Positions 36,455-46,185 are shown, counted from the first letter of the stretch. The stretch is 64,000 nt of DNA from Allomuricauda ruestringensis DSM 13258 (GCF_000224085.1 NC_015945.1:248001-312000), one strand, 5' to 3'. The notes: generated by a model not told the origin, from the sequence alone. Program-made: numbers and translations.

Positions 36455-37255
36455 ATGGAACCTAAATTGATTAGTAGTGTCCAAAATCCTTTGGTGAAAA
36501 AAGTTCTTCAACTGAAAGAAAAATCCCGTGAACGAAAAAAGACCGGGCTTTTTGTTGTAGAGGGACAACGGGAAATTGAATTGGCCCAAAAAGGCGGTTA
36601 CATGCTACAATCACTACTTTTTTGTCCCGAAATTATGGACTCCGCTACTATTGAATCGTTTATCAAAGCTTCCAATCCAGAAATTATCCAAGTCTCCGAA
36701 GGCGTTTACAACAAAATTGCACACAGAGGCACTACAGAAGGTGTTCTTGGCTTAATGCTGACCAAAGACCATGCATTGGAGTATATTAGTTTTAAGAATA
36801 AAACACCTTTGGTGCTGGTCGCCGAAGCTCCTGAAAAACCAGGAAATATTGGTGCCCTTTTGCGAACCGCTGATGCGGCCGCCGTGGACGCCGTTTTAAT
36901 AGCAAACCCCAAGTCTGACCTATATAGTCCAAACATTATACGTTCCAGCGTAGGTTGCCTTTTTACCAACCAAATAGGCGTGGGAACTACGGACGAAATC
37001 ATTACTTTTTTACAAACCAACCAAATCAAAATTTACTGTGCTGCCTTAACCGCTTCCAAAAATTATGTGGATTGTGATTTTAAAGCCGCTTCGGCCCTAG
37101 TTATGGGTACGGAGGCTACTGGATTAACCGAAAATTGGCTTAAAAATTCCGACCAAAACATAATTATACCGATGCAGGGAGAAATAGACTCCATGAATGT
37201 TTCGGTATCCGCTGCAATACTTATATTTGAGGCGAAGCGCCAGCGCGGATTTTAA
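36455..37255 (+). CDS. SpoU/TrmH-family RNA 2'-O-methyltransferase
   Basis: 266 residues from ATG 36455 (other in-frame ATGs at 36434 and 36449). The N-terminal substrate-binding domain has LISSVQNPLVKKVL and TGLFVVEGQREIELA. The SPOUT knot has PEKPGNIGALLRTA (motif 1), LVMGTEATGL (motif 2, with Thr-Glu-Ala where Ser-Glu-Gly is commoner) and DSMNVSVSAAILIFE (motif 3). It should methylate a ribose in rRNA or tRNA; the target is unknown. It is followed 3 nt later by the M48 protease gene. Confidence 0.88.
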   Translation: MEPKLISSVQNPLVKKVLQLKEKSRERKKTGLFVVEGQREIELAQKGGYMLQSLLFCPEIMDSATIESFIKASNPEIIQVSEGVYNKIAHRGTTEGVLGLMLTKDHALEYISFKNKTPLVLVAEAPEKPGNIGALLRTADAAAVDAVLIANPKSDLYSPNIIRSSVGCLFTNQIGVGTTDEIITFLQTNQIKIYCAALTASKNYVDCDFKAASALVMGTEATGLTENWLKNSDQNIIIPMQGEIDSMNVSVSAAILIFEAKRQRGF

Positions 37256-37258
37256 ACT

Positions 37259-38491
37259 ATGGAAAAAAATTTACTCTTTTACGTAATACTGGCCATCCTT
37301 GTGGTTCAATATTTGGCTCACCAATATTTGGAGTACCTGAATGCCAAGCGTTTCAAATCAACACTGCCCCAGGAACTTGCCGATATTTATGATGAGAACG
37401 AATATCGAAAATCGCAGCAATACAAACGGACCAACTACAAGTTTGGATTGATTTCCGATGGATTCTCTCTGGTTTTGACAGTATGTTTTCTGTCGTTTGG
37501 AGGTTTTGAATGGGTGGACCAACTCACTCGCTCCATCACCGACGAACCCATTCCAATGGCTTTGATTTTCTTCGGAATCATTATGTTGGGGAGCTCTATT
37601 TTAGGATTGCCATTTTCGTACTACCGAACTTTTGTTATTGAAGAACAATACGGATTCAACAAGACCACTAAATCCATTTTTTTATCGGACAAATTAAAAG
37701 GCGGAATCCTCACCATTATTTTAGGAGGTGGTATTCTGACCCTATTTATGCTGTTTTACCAGTCTACCGGACCCAATTTTTGGATTTATGCATGGGCTAT
37801 GGTTGCCGTGGTTATCCTTTTCATCAATTTGTTTTATAGTCGACTAATTGTTCCGCTTTTCAACAAACAAACGCCCTTGCAAGAAGGTAGCTTAAAAAGT
37901 TCGATTGAAAACTATGCCCAGAAAGTGGGCTTTGAACTCCAAAACATCTTTGTAATCGATGGCTCCAAGCGTTCCACAAAGGCAAATGCTTATTTTTCGG
38001 GCTTTGGAAAAGAAAAACGCATCACATTATTTGATACGCTGATCAATGATTTGAGCGAAGATGAAATTGTGGCAGTATTGGCTCACGAAGTAGGTCACTA
38101 TAAACGCAAACACATTATCGTTAACCTTATCGTATCACTGTTGACGACTGGATTAACATTGTTTATTTTATCCTTGTTCATCAACCATCCTGAAATATCT
38201 TTGGCCATTGGGGTATCCACACCAAGTTTCCATGCTGCCCTGGTAGGCTTTGCCCTGTTGTACAGCCCAATCTCCGAAATCACTGGTTTGGTCATGAACT
38301 ATTTATCGAGAAAATTCGAGTTTCAAGCCGACGATTTTGCCAAAACTACATTTGCCGCAACACCGCTGGTATCTTCCTTAAAAAAGTTGTCCAAAAAAAG
38401 CTTGAGCAACTTAACGCCACACCCCGCCTATGTTTTTGTGCACTACTCCCACCCACCGCTGGTGGAACGTATCCGAAACCTAAAGGCATAG
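37259..38491 (+). CDS. M48 family membrane metalloprotease (CAAX protease-like)
   Basis: 410 residues with about seven hydrophobic segments. The zinc site is LAHEVGHYKRKH (HEVGH at 276-280) with the third ligand in KFEFQADDFA. PFSYYRTFVIEEQYGFNKTT and FVIDGSKRSTKANAYFSGFG are hallmarks of the Ste24/CAAX prenyl protease 1 branch rather than HtpX. In bacteria, which lack prenylated CAAX proteins, such enzymes are presumed to act in membrane protein quality control. All catalytic residues are present. Confidence 0.92.
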   Translation: MEKNLLFYVILAILVVQYLAHQYLEYLNAKRFKSTLPQELADIYDENEYRKSQQYKRTNYKFGLISDGFSLVLTVCFLSFGGFEWVDQLTRSITDEPIPMALIFFGIIMLGSSILGLPFSYYRTFVIEEQYGFNKTTKSIFLSDKLKGGILTIILGGGILTLFMLFYQSTGPNFWIYAWAMVAVVILFINLFYSRLIVPLFNKQTPLQEGSLKSSIENYAQKVGFELQNIFVIDGSKRSTKANAYFSGFGKEKRITLFDTLINDLSEDEIVAVLAHEVGHYKRKHIIVNLIVSLLTTGLTLFILSLFINHPEISLAIGVSTPSFHAALVGFALLYSPISEITGLVMNYLSRKFEFQADDFAKTTFAATPLVSSLKKLSKKSLSNLTPHPAYVFVHYSHPPLVERIRNLKA

Positions 38492-38497
38492 TTTTTG

Positions 38498-38528
38498 TTG
38501 TTTAGATAATAAGATTGTAGTAAATTTA
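38498..38528 (+). promoter_or_regulatory. Promoter of the rel gene
   Basis: TTG (38498-38500), 20-nt spacer, TAAATTTA (38521-38528), 7 bases before the ATG. The element sits directly after the M48 stop, so rel can be transcribed on its own with a very short leader. Confidence 0.5.
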
Positions 38529-38535
38529 AAATACT

Positions 38536-40740
38536 ATGACAGAGGCTGCTATTGAAAAAGAGAACAAGGAGATTGCGAAGCAGTACAAAGAATTACTTCG
38601 CATAAGCTACCAAACGCTGACGGATGAGGACAAGAAGCTGATTCGTTCTGCGTTTGACGTGGCCGTGGATGCCCATAAAGATCAGCGACGTAAATCAGGG
38701 GAAGCGTATATTTTCCACCCGATTGCCGTGGCCAAGATCGTAGCGTCTAAAATTGGCCTGGATGCCGTTTCCATTGCCTCTGCCCTACTCCATGATGTAG
38801 TTGAAGACACGCCATATACTTTGGCTGATATTGAGCGGATGTTTGGCGAGACCGTTGCCCGAATTGTGGACGGACTCACCAAAATTGCCCACCTGAAGAA
38901 GGACAAAGACATTAGTCAGCAAGCAGAGAACTTTAGAAAAATGCTGCTGACCTTGCATGATGATGTTCGGGTAATCATTATTAAGATTGCAGATCGTTAC
39001 CACAATATGCTCACCATGGAATCCATGCCCGAGCATAAACAGGTAAAAATCGCCTCTGAAACGCTTTACATCTACGCTCCTTTGGCGCACCGGATAGGTT
39101 TGTACAACATTAAGACTCACCTGGAAGACCTTTCTTTAAAATACACGGAGCCTGAGGTATACAATGACATTCAGGCCAAAATAGAAGGGACAGAGGAGGA
39201 AAGTTCGGCCTATATCGAAGATTTTGCCAACGTAATCCGGACATCCTTGGACAAGGAAGGACTGAATTACTACATCAAAGGCCGAATGAAGTCCATCTTC
39301 TCCATTCGCAAGAAGATGAAGACCCAAAATGTTACTTTTGACGAAGTCTACGATAAATTCGCGATTCGGATCATTTACAAATCCGATAGAAAAAACGAGA
39401 AGTTCCTCGCTTGGAAAATCTATTCCATTGTTACCGACCACTTCACTCCCAACCCAATCCGATTACGTGACTGGATCACCTCACCAAAATCCACTGGTTA
39501 CGAAGCGCTACACATTACGGTAATGGGACCCAAGGGCAAATGGGTAGAGGTACAAATCAGAAGTGAGCGCATGCACGAAATCGCCGAAAAAGGCTATGCG
39601 GCACACTTTAAATACAAGCACGGGGCACAAAAAGAACAAGGTATAGAAGAATGGCTGAACAAATTACAGGAAGCACTGGAAAGTGCCAATGGCAATGCTG
39701 TTGATTTTGTTGAAGAGTTCAAACTGAACCTATACTCCAAAGAAATATTTGTCTTTACCCCCAAAGGAGATTTAAAATCCATGCCGAAGGGTGCAACGGC
39801 ACTGGACTTTGCGTTCAACATTCACACCGAAATTGGTTTAAGGACCCGTGGTGCCAAAGTAAATGGCAAACTAGTTCCTTTAGGCACCGAACTGCGCAGT
39901 GGGGACCAAGTGGAAATCATAACTTCGGAAAGTGCCAAACCCACCCAAAACTGGTTGGATTATGCCGAAACAGCGCGAGCACGCTCCAAAATAAAATCAT
40001 CGCTTAGCGAAGAGAAAAAAGAGGTTGCCGAAGAAGGAAAGGAGATATTGCGACGCAAGCTAAAAGCGCAAAAAATCAACCTGAACGAAGATACCATCAA
40101 CAAACTGGTAACTTTCTTCAAATTAAAGACGAGCTTAGACTTGTTCTACAGAGTGGGCATCGGGGTTATTGACAACGATAAGCTGAAGGATTTCTCTTCT
40201 TCCTATCATAATGCCTTTATCAATTTCTTTAAGAACAGGATGCGTAAAACCCCTGCCCCAAAAGATGTTGATAAAAACGAGATTACCACCAAGTACGATT
40301 TACTTGTATTTGGAAAGGAGGAAGAAAGGCTCAACTATAAATTGTCCCAATGCTGCAACCCTATTCCTGGCGACGATGTCTTTGGTTTTGTAAGTGTAAC
40401 TGATGGCATAAAAGTACATAAGAAAAATTGCCCAAATGCCATCTCGCTACAATCCAACTATGCCTACCGGATCATAAGTGCCAAATGGATAGATTCCACA
40501 CAGGAAGAATTTTCGGTGGATATCAAAATCACGGGTATCGATAATATGGGGTTGGTGAAGGACATCACCAAGATTATCTCAGAAAACATGCACGTAAATA
40601 TGCGCAACCTTAACTTTAGTGCAGATGGAGGCACCTTTAAAGGAAAAATCACTTTGGTTGTAAAAAACAATAACATCCTTAAAAGATTGATGAACAGTTT
40701 AAAGCAGGTCGAAGGGATAGATAAAGTAACCAGAATTTAA
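38536..40740 (+). CDS. Bifunctional (p)ppGpp synthetase/hydrolase
   Basis: 734 residues, full-length Rel/SpoT. The HD hydrolase domain has YIFHPIAVAKIV and LLHDVVEDTPYTL, so hydrolase residues are intact. The synthetase domain has YCIKGRMKSIFSI-like INYYIKGRMKSIFSIRKKM, YDKFAIRIIY and KSTGYEALHITVMGP. Then come TGS (IFVFTPKGDLKSMPKGATALDFAF), a Cys-containing middle (LSQCCNPIPGDDVFGF) and the C-terminal ACT domain (DIKITGIDNMGLVKDITKIIS). It controls the stringent alarmone. The intact HD box means it can serve as the only long RSH enzyme. Confidence 0.94.
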   Translation: MTEAAIEKENKEIAKQYKELLRISYQTLTDEDKKLIRSAFDVAVDAHKDQRRKSGEAYIFHPIAVAKIVASKIGLDAVSIASALLHDVVEDTPYTLADIERMFGETVARIVDGLTKIAHLKKDKDISQQAENFRKMLLTLHDDVRVIIIKIADRYHNMLTMESMPEHKQVKIASETLYIYAPLAHRIGLYNIKTHLEDLSLKYTEPEVYNDIQAKIEGTEEESSAYIEDFANVIRTSLDKEGLNYYIKGRMKSIFSIRKKMKTQNVTFDEVYDKFAIRIIYKSDRKNEKFLAWKIYSIVTDHFTPNPIRLRDWITSPKSTGYEALHITVMGPKGKWVEVQIRSERMHEIAEKGYAAHFKYKHGAQKEQGIEEWLNKLQEALESANGNAVDFVEEFKLNLYSKEIFVFTPKGDLKSMPKGATALDFAFNIHTEIGLRTRGAKVNGKLVPLGTELRSGDQVEIITSESAKPTQNWLDYAETARARSKIKSSLSEEKKEVAEEGKEILRRKLKAQKINLNEDTINKLVTFFKLKTSLDLFYRVGIGVIDNDKLKDFSSSYHNAFINFFKNRMRKTPAPKDVDKNEITTKYDLLVFGKEEERLNYKLSQCCNPIPGDDVFGFVSVTDGIKVHKKNCPNAISLQSNYAYRIISAKWIDSTQEEFSVDIKITGIDNMGLVKDITKIISENMHVNMRNLNFSADGGTFKGKITLVVKNNNILKRLMNSLKQVEGIDKVTRI

Positions 40741-40750
40741 TTTTTAACTG

Positions 40751-40758
40751 TACCTTTG
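40751..40758 (+). promoter_or_regulatory. -7 promoter box of fur
   Basis: TACCTTTG, a full consensus match, 23 bases before the fur ATG and 10 after the rel stop. Confidence 0.5.
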
Positions 40759-40781
40759 TGCCTTAGCATAGGTAGAAAGCC

Positions 40782-41237
40782 ATGGGAAACAATAAAAATC
40801 AGGAAATTGTAAAAAATGTGTTCACTACATTCCTTGAGGAAAAAGGACACCGCAAAACCCCTGAACGCTACGCCATTTTACAGGAAATTTACGAAAGTGA
40901 CGATCATTTTGATGTGGAATCCCTCTACATTAAAATGAAAACAAAAAACTACAGGGTAAGCCGTGCCACCCTCTACAATACCATAGAGCTTTTGTTGGAG
41001 AGCAAATTGGTACGCAAGCATCAATTTGGCAAAAACCAGGCACAGTACGAAAAGTCATATTTCGACCGTCAGCACGATCACGTTATCTTGACCGATACAG
41101 GTGAAGTAGTGGAGTTTTGCGACCCGCGCATACAATCCATCAAAAAAACAATTGAAGAGGTTTTTGACATTAAGATCAACAATCACTCATTATATTTCTA
41201 CGGAACTCGAAACAAAGAAAAAAACCTAACTGAATAA
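40782..41237 (+). CDS. fur: Fur family metalloregulator
   Basis: 151 residues. The winged helix covers about 1-85 with [17 protein letters not shown] as the recognition region. The regulatory metal site is [21 protein letters not shown], containing the HDH, Glu and Asp of Fur site 2. The usual structural CxxC (normally right after the HDH strand) is replaced by L-T-D-T, leaving a single nearby Cys113. Fur, PerR and Zur share this fold. Its place upstream of dps two genes away hints at iron or peroxide control but does not settle which metal is sensed. Confidence 0.88.
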   Translation: MGNNKNQEIVKNVFTTFLEEKGHRKTPERYAILQEIYESDDHFDVESLYIKMKTKNYRVSRATLYNTIELLLESKLVRKHQFGKNQAQYEKSYFDRQHDHVILTDTGEVVEFCDPRIQSIKKTIEEVFDIKINNHSLYFYGTRNKEKNLTE

Positions 41238-41249
41238 CCCGAACATTAC

Positions 41250-42518
41250 ATGGTAGATTTATTGCTTGGACTCCAATGGGGAGACGAAGGAAAAGGAAAA
41301 ATTGTTGATGTACTGACCAAGGAATACGATATTATAGCCCGATTTCAAGGGGGGCCCAACGCTGGCCACACCTTGGAATTTGATGGCATAAAACACGTTT
41401 TGCATACGATTCCCTCCGGGATTTTTCATAAGAACGCCATAAACGTTGTGGGGAACGGAGTTGTGATAGACCCCGTTATCTTCAAAAAAGAACTGGACAA
41501 CTTGGAACAATTTAATATTGATATTGAATCCAAACTGTTTATATCCAGAAAAGCCCACTTGATTCTCCCAACACACCGTTTGTTGGATGCCGCTTCCGAA
41601 GCTTCCAAAGGCAAGGCCAAAATTGGTTCCACCCTTAAGGGCATTGGCCCAACTTATATGGACAAAACAGGCCGTAATGGTATGCGTGTTGGGGATTTGG
41701 AATTTGAGGACTGGAAAACAAAATACCGTGCCCTGGCAAACAAGCACGAGGCCATGATCGATTTTTATAATGTGGACATCCAATACAATTTGGCCGAACT
41801 TGAAGCAGAATTCTGTGAAGGTGTGGAAACGCTTAAAAAATTGACCTTTATAGACAGTGAGGAGTACATTTTTAAAGCCCAAGCAGAAGGCAAAAAGATT
41901 TTGGCCGAAGGCGCCCAAGGCTCTTTATTGGATATTGATTTCGGAACTTATCCTTTTGTAACATCATCCAACACTACGGCAGCCGGCGCTTGTACCGGAT
42001 TGGGCGTAGCGCCCAATAAAATTGAAAGAGTTTTGGGAATATTCAAGGCCTATACCACCCGAGTAGGCAGCGGACCGTTCCCCACAGAGCTTTTTGATGA
42101 GGATGGAGCAAGAATGGCAAAAATAGGCAACGAATTTGGTGCCACCACGGGAAGACCAAGACGGTGTGGTTGGCTGGATTTAGTCGCCCTAAAATATGCC
42201 GTTCAAATTAATGGGGTAACCGAGCTTATGATGATGAAAGCCGATGTTTTAAGCGGTTTTGAAACCATCAAGGTTTGTACGGCCTACAAATACAAGGGAG
42301 AGGAAATTCAACATTTGCCCTACAATATCGAAGAGGAATATGTAACACCTGTTTACACCGAAATGAAAGGTTGGGCCAAAGACCTCACCAAACTTACAAA
42401 GGCAGAGGAGTTACCAGCTGCCCTAAACGACTATATCACGTTCTTGGAAGAGCAATTGAACGTACCAATTAAGATAGTTTCAGTAGGTCCGGACAGGCTT
42501 CAAACTATTCATAGGTAA
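41250..42518 (+). CDS. purA: Adenylosuccinate synthetase
   Basis: 422 residues. GLQWGDEGKGKIVD is the P-loop-like GTP/IMP motif. GGPNAGHTLEFDGIKHVLH holds the catalytic His, GIGPTYMDKTGRNGMRVGDL follows, and the GTP-binding end is SVGPDRLQTI. It condenses IMP with aspartate on the way to AMP. It lies 12 nt after fur and probably shares its transcript. A weak hairpin follows the stop. Confidence 0.96.
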   Translation: MVDLLLGLQWGDEGKGKIVDVLTKEYDIIARFQGGPNAGHTLEFDGIKHVLHTIPSGIFHKNAINVVGNGVVIDPVIFKKELDNLEQFNIDIESKLFISRKAHLILPTHRLLDAASEASKGKAKIGSTLKGIGPTYMDKTGRNGMRVGDLEFEDWKTKYRALANKHEAMIDFYNVDIQYNLAELEAEFCEGVETLKKLTFIDSEEYIFKAQAEGKKILAEGAQGSLLDIDFGTYPFVTSSNTTAAGACTGLGVAPNKIERVLGIFKAYTTRVGSGPFPTELFDEDGARMAKIGNEFGATTGRPRRCGWLDLVALKYAVQINGVTELMMMKADVLSGFETIKVCTAYKYKGEEIQHLPYNIEEEYVTPVYTEMKGWAKDLTKLTKAEELPAALNDYITFLEEQLNVPIKIVSVGPDRLQTIHR

Positions 42519-42536
42519 GCTACAAAAGTAGTTTTT
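42517..42536 (+). terminator. Short terminator-like hairpin after purA
   Basis: AAGCTAC and GTAGTTT pair over an AAAA loop (one G-U pair), with T5 at 42532-42536. It overlaps the purA stop codon. The stem is short, so efficiency is doubtful. Confidence 0.45.
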
Positions 42537-42571
42537 CCAGCATCTAAGGCATTGCCTTATGTGACTTATAT

Positions 42572-42604
42572 CACTTTAAGTGCAAGACATTTGCTTTATC
42601 TTTA
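42572..42604 (+). promoter_or_regulatory. dps promoter with overlapping palindrome
   Basis: The -7 box TATCTTTA lies at 42597-42604, 23 bases before the dps ATG. The palindrome CACTT-t-AAGTG (42572-42582) overlaps the -33 position, a suitable place for a repressor or redox regulator. The binding factor is not identified. Confidence 0.45.
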
Positions 42605-42627
42605 ATTCAATTTAAAAATAAAGCGAC

Positions 42628-43107
42628 ATGACTGATAAACTCAATCAAATAGGACTCGATAAAAAGGTATCCAGCGATTTATCCGACAAGCTAAACGAGC
42701 TTTTGGCAAACTATCAAATATTCTACATGAACGCCCGTGGATTCCATTGGAACATTAAGGGCGAAAAGTTTTTTGAACTTCACGCAAAGTTCGAAGAACT
42801 CTACAACGATTCATTAATAAAAATTGATGAGGTCGCTGAAAGAATCTTGACCTTGGGCTTTACCCCATTACATAACTATGCCGATTATTCAGCGCTATCC
42901 AAGATTAAAGCTGCAAAAAATGTATCAAACGGCAAGGAAGCTGTTCAGGCAATCCTAAATGGATATGAAGTGCTGTTACCTTTGGAGAGAGAACTTTTAG
43001 AAATGGCCGGCGATTCCAACGATGAGGGTACCAATGCCTTGATGAGCGATTACATCCGTGAACAGGAAAAGCTCATTTGGATGTACTCTGCATATCTAAA
43101 CCAATAA
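42628..43107 (+). CDS. dps: Dps family DNA-binding ferritin
   Basis: 159 residues, four-helix ferritin-like. The ferroxidase motif FHWNIKGEKFFELHAKFEELYNDSLIKIDEVAERI (about residues 38-72) has the His, His, Asp and Glu ligands at the Dps dimer interface. The N-terminus is short with Lys at 4, 11 and 12, so non-specific DNA binding could come from these lysines. Dps oxidises Fe(II) with peroxide and stores iron, protecting DNA. Confidence 0.93.
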   Translation: MTDKLNQIGLDKKVSSDLSDKLNELLANYQIFYMNARGFHWNIKGEKFFELHAKFEELYNDSLIKIDEVAERILTLGFTPLHNYADYSALSKIKAAKNVSNGKEAVQAILNGYEVLLPLERELLEMAGDSNDEGTNALMSDYIREQEKLIWMYSAYLNQ

Positions 43108-43266
43108 ATTACAGGGCAAAGAAGGTTCTTTATCACAACACCTACCATTGTGGCCAAATTACATTGACCTTGAAACGCAGAAGATAAAACCCGCTAAACC
43201 TGCAACCATTTGGCATAGAAATCCCAAAGCTTTCTAAACGGTATATGCCACGTCCGTTAAAAATCC

Positions 43267-43274
43267 TACTTTTG
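43267..43274 (+). promoter_or_regulatory. -7 promoter box of the OstA-like gene
   Basis: TACTTTTG, a full TAnnTTTG match, 11 bases before the ATG. The 178-bp gap after dps otherwise shows no recognisable RNA or terminator. Confidence 0.5.
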
Positions 43275-43285
43275 GGCAAAATTTC

Positions 43286-44989
43286 ATGAACTTGAAAAGC
43301 ATTTCATTTTTCATTCTATTTTTGGCCGCTTTTAGCGTTTTTGCCCAAGAACAAGAACCCAAAGGAGAAAGGCAAATAAATATTGTTTACGGAGCCAACT
43401 TCACCAAGGACGAGGCTCAGTACCCAGGTGCCTCCATTTTCAGCAAAGACGATGAGCGACAAGTACAGTTTGAACACCAAGGTGCCGACCTTTGGTGCGA
43501 TATTGCTATTTTTTATGCCGAGGAGAATCGCTTAAAGGCCATTGGCAACATTCGATTACAGCAAGGAGATTCCATAGAAATGAACAGTGCGAAACTGGAT
43601 TGGAATGGCAATACCAGCTTGGCCAAGGCCTGGGAGAATGTGGACCTCACCAACGGTCAGATGACCTTGACCACGGACACCCTTTATTTTGATCGCGAAA
43701 AACAACAGGCGTACTACAATTCAGGAGGGAAAGTGGTAGATTCCGCCAACGTGCTTACCAGCAAGGTCGGTACTTATTTTATGACCCCGAAAAAGTATCA
43801 GTTTCAGCGAAACGTACACATAGACAATCCTGATTATATTATCGACTCCGAGCAATTGGACTACTACACTACCTCTAAGAATGCCTACATGTACGGTCCA
43901 TCGACAATCACAGGCGAAGAATATAAAATATATTGCGAACGTGGGTTCTACGACACCAAAATAGAACAAGGCTACGGCATCAAAAACACCCGTATTGATT
44001 ACGACAACAAAATCATTGAAGGAGACAGCCTTTATTTTGACAAAGCCACTGAATTTGCTTCCGCCACCAACAACATCCAGATTACGGATACCATCAACAA
44101 TGGAGTGATCAGAGCCCATTATGCCGAGGTGCACAAGGCCAAAGATTCAGTTTTTGCCACCAAAAGGGCGGTTTCCATCAGCCTAGTGCAAAAAGACTCC
44201 CTCTACATGCACGGCGACACCTTAATGGTTACTGGCAAAGAGGAAGAGCGCATTCTCAGGGCTTTCAGGAATGCCAAATTCTATAAAACTGATTTGAGCG
44301 GTAAATGCGATTCCATACATTTTGATGAGAAAACAGGAATCACCCAATTGATCACAGACCCGATTTTATGGAATGTGGACAATCAAATTACCGGTGATAG
44401 CATTCATTTGATATCCGATATGGAGACCGATAAATTGGATTCGCTAAAAGTGATTGAGAATGCCTTCATTATTTCGCTGGATACCATTAGCGGAACTGGG
44501 TACAATCAAGCCAAGGGTAAAAACCTCTTTGGCAAGTTTATCGAAAATGAGCTCAAAATTATCGACTTGGTTCAAAACACCGAGGTCATTTATTACGTCT
44601 ACAACGATGATGAAGAACTTGTAGGTATAGACAAAACCATCTGCAGTAAGATTCGATTGCTCATGGCCAATAACGACATTGAGGACATCACCTTTTTTGT
44701 TAATCCTGATGGGGACATATTCCCAGAGACCGATTTGCCTGTGGAAAGCCGAAAATTAAAAGGCTTTGTTTGGCGTGGCGATGAACGGATTATGTCCAAA
44801 GAAGAAATTTTTGATGAAGACGACAACAATATTGAACTAGTTAAAATTAGGGGAATAGACAACCCTATTGATATTGATGCAGAGGAAAACGAACGGCAGA
44901 AAAACCAGAACGACCCTATAAATGCACCCAATAACAAGGCTGTAAAACCCAAAAAGCCCGTTCTTAAAAAGAAAGCACAGACCCCATAA
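43286..44989 (+). CDS. OstA/LptA-like organic-solvent-tolerance domain protein
   Basis: 567 residues. Signal peptide NLKSISFFILFLAAFSVFAQ, then repeated beta strands with the OstA pattern: LWCDIAIFYAEENRLKAIGNIRLQQGD, MTLTTDTLYFDREKQQAYYNSGGKVVD and EGDSLYFDKATEFASATNNIQI. This is the LPS-transport jelly-roll seen in LptA, LptC and the N-domain of LptD. A periplasmic bridge or LptD-like accessory role in LPS transport is the inference; no beta-barrel domain follows. The C-terminus is charged and low complexity (KAVKPKKPVLKKK). It overlaps the aminotransferase gene by one base. Confidence 0.82.
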   Translation: MNLKSISFFILFLAAFSVFAQEQEPKGERQINIVYGANFTKDEAQYPGASIFSKDDERQVQFEHQGADLWCDIAIFYAEENRLKAIGNIRLQQGDSIEMNSAKLDWNGNTSLAKAWENVDLTNGQMTLTTDTLYFDREKQQAYYNSGGKVVDSANVLTSKVGTYFMTPKKYQFQRNVHIDNPDYIIDSEQLDYYTTSKNAYMYGPSTITGEEYKIYCERGFYDTKIEQGYGIKNTRIDYDNKIIEGDSLYFDKATEFASATNNIQITDTINNGVIRAHYAEVHKAKDSVFATKRAVSISLVQKDSLYMHGDTLMVTGKEEERILRAFRNAKFYKTDLSGKCDSIHFDEKTGITQLITDPILWNVDNQITGDSIHLISDMETDKLDSLKVIENAFIISLDTISGTGYNQAKGKNLFGKFIENELKIIDLVQNTEVIYYVYNDDEELVGIDKTICSKIRLLMANNDIEDITFFVNPDGDIFPETDLPVESRKLKGFVWRGDERIMSKEEIFDEDDNNIELVKIRGIDNPIDIDAEENERQKNQNDPINAPNNKAVKPKKPVLKKKAQTP

Positions 44990-46185
44990 TGTCCAAAAAC
45001 GACTTTTTCACATACCAAGCCCAAACTTCCACCCACCCATTGGCCTTGGAAGTTTCCCGTGCCAAGGGTAGCTACATCTACGACCAAGATGGCAATGCCC
45101 ATTTGGATTTTGTGGCCGGGGTATCTACATGTAGTTTAGGACATTGTCACCCGAAAATTGTGGACGCTATAAAAACACAGGTAGACCAATATATGCACGT
45201 AATGGTCTATGGCGAGTATGTTCAGAAACCCGCTGTGGAATTTTCAAAATTATTGGCGGCACATCTACCCGACAACCTGAATACTACCTATTTGGTCAAT
45301 TCTGGCACCGAAGCTATGGAAGGAGCCATTAAATTGGCACGTAGACACACAGGTCGCTCACAAATTATTGCCGCAAAAAATGCCTATCATGGCAACACCA
45401 TGGGCAGTTTGAGCCTTATGGGACTGGAAGAACGCAAAAGTGCCTTTCGTCCATTGATTCCAGATGTTAGGTTCATCCAATTTAATGTGGAAGAAGAACT
45501 GGGCAACATTACCAAGAAAACCGCTGCCGTGGTCTTGGAAACCATTCAAGGTGGAGCTGGGTTCATATTACCCGAGAACGGTTACTTAGAAAAAGTAAGA
45601 AAGCGTTGCAGCGAAGTCGGCGCTTTGTTGATTTTGGACGAAATACAGCCAGGTTTTGGCCGTACAGGTAAGTTGTTCGCTTTTGAACACTTTAATTGTC
45701 CGCCTGATATCTTGGTCATTGGAAAAGGAATGGCTTCAGGTATGCCAGTGGGAGCTTTTGTGGCATCAAAAGAACTTATGGCAGATTTAAAAGAGAAGCC
45801 AAAATTTGGCCATATCACTACTTTTGGAGGGAATCCCGTGATTGCTGCGGCAAGTTTGGCAACACTAAAAGAAATCACCGAAACAGACCTTATTCCACAA
45901 ACGCTGGAAAAAGAAAAATTGTTCCGAAAACTGTTGAAACATCCCTTAATAAAAGAAATTAGGGGCAAAGGATTAATGCTTGCCCCAATATTGGAAAGCA
46001 AGGAAGTTGCCGATTATTTGGTACTTGAAGCCGCTAAAAAGGGTTTAATACTTTTTTGGCTTTTGTTTGAGGCCAAAGCTGTGAGAATATCACCACCTTT
46101 GACCATCTCAATGAAAGAAATCGAGGAGGGTTGCGCCCAAATTCTCAGTATTTTAAAAAGCTACCAACCCGACACTGTTAACTAA
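44989..46185 (+). CDS. Class-III PLP-dependent aminotransferase
   Basis: 398 residues. NSGTEAMEGAIKLARRHTGR (phosphate-binding Gly/Thr), AYHGNTMGSLSLMG, LILDEIQPGFGRTGKLFAFEHF (Asp contacting the pyridine nitrogen) and VIGKGMASGMPVGAFV with the Schiff-base Lys. This matches the acetylornithine/GABA/ornithine aminotransferase group; the amino donor cannot be decided. There are no arginine or GABA genes around. Coupling to the OstA-like gene by TAATG is a frequent arrangement in flavobacteria as far as I know, with no clear metabolic reason. Confidence 0.9.
   Translation: MSKNDFFTYQAQTSTHPLALEVSRAKGSYIYDQDGNAHLDFVAGVSTCSLGHCHPKIVDAIKTQVDQYMHVMVYGEYVQKPAVEFSKLLAAHLPDNLNTTYLVNSGTEAMEGAIKLARRHTGRSQIIAAKNAYHGNTMGSLSLMGLEERKSAFRPLIPDVRFIQFNVEEELGNITKKTAAVVLETIQGGAGFILPENGYLEKVRKRCSEVGALLILDEIQPGFGRTGKLFAFEHFNCPPDILVIGKGMASGMPVGAFVASKELMADLKEKPKFGHITTFGGNPVIAAASLATLKEITETDLIPQTLEKEKLFRKLLKHPLIKEIRGKGLMLAPILESKEVADYLVLEAAKKGLILFWLLFEAKAVRISPPLTISMKEIEEGCAQILSILKSYQPDTVN

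Noticed and set aside
41259..41918. Open frame of 219 codons opposite purA
   Set aside because: The purA frame carries all catalytic motifs; the opposite frame is an artefact of codon bias.
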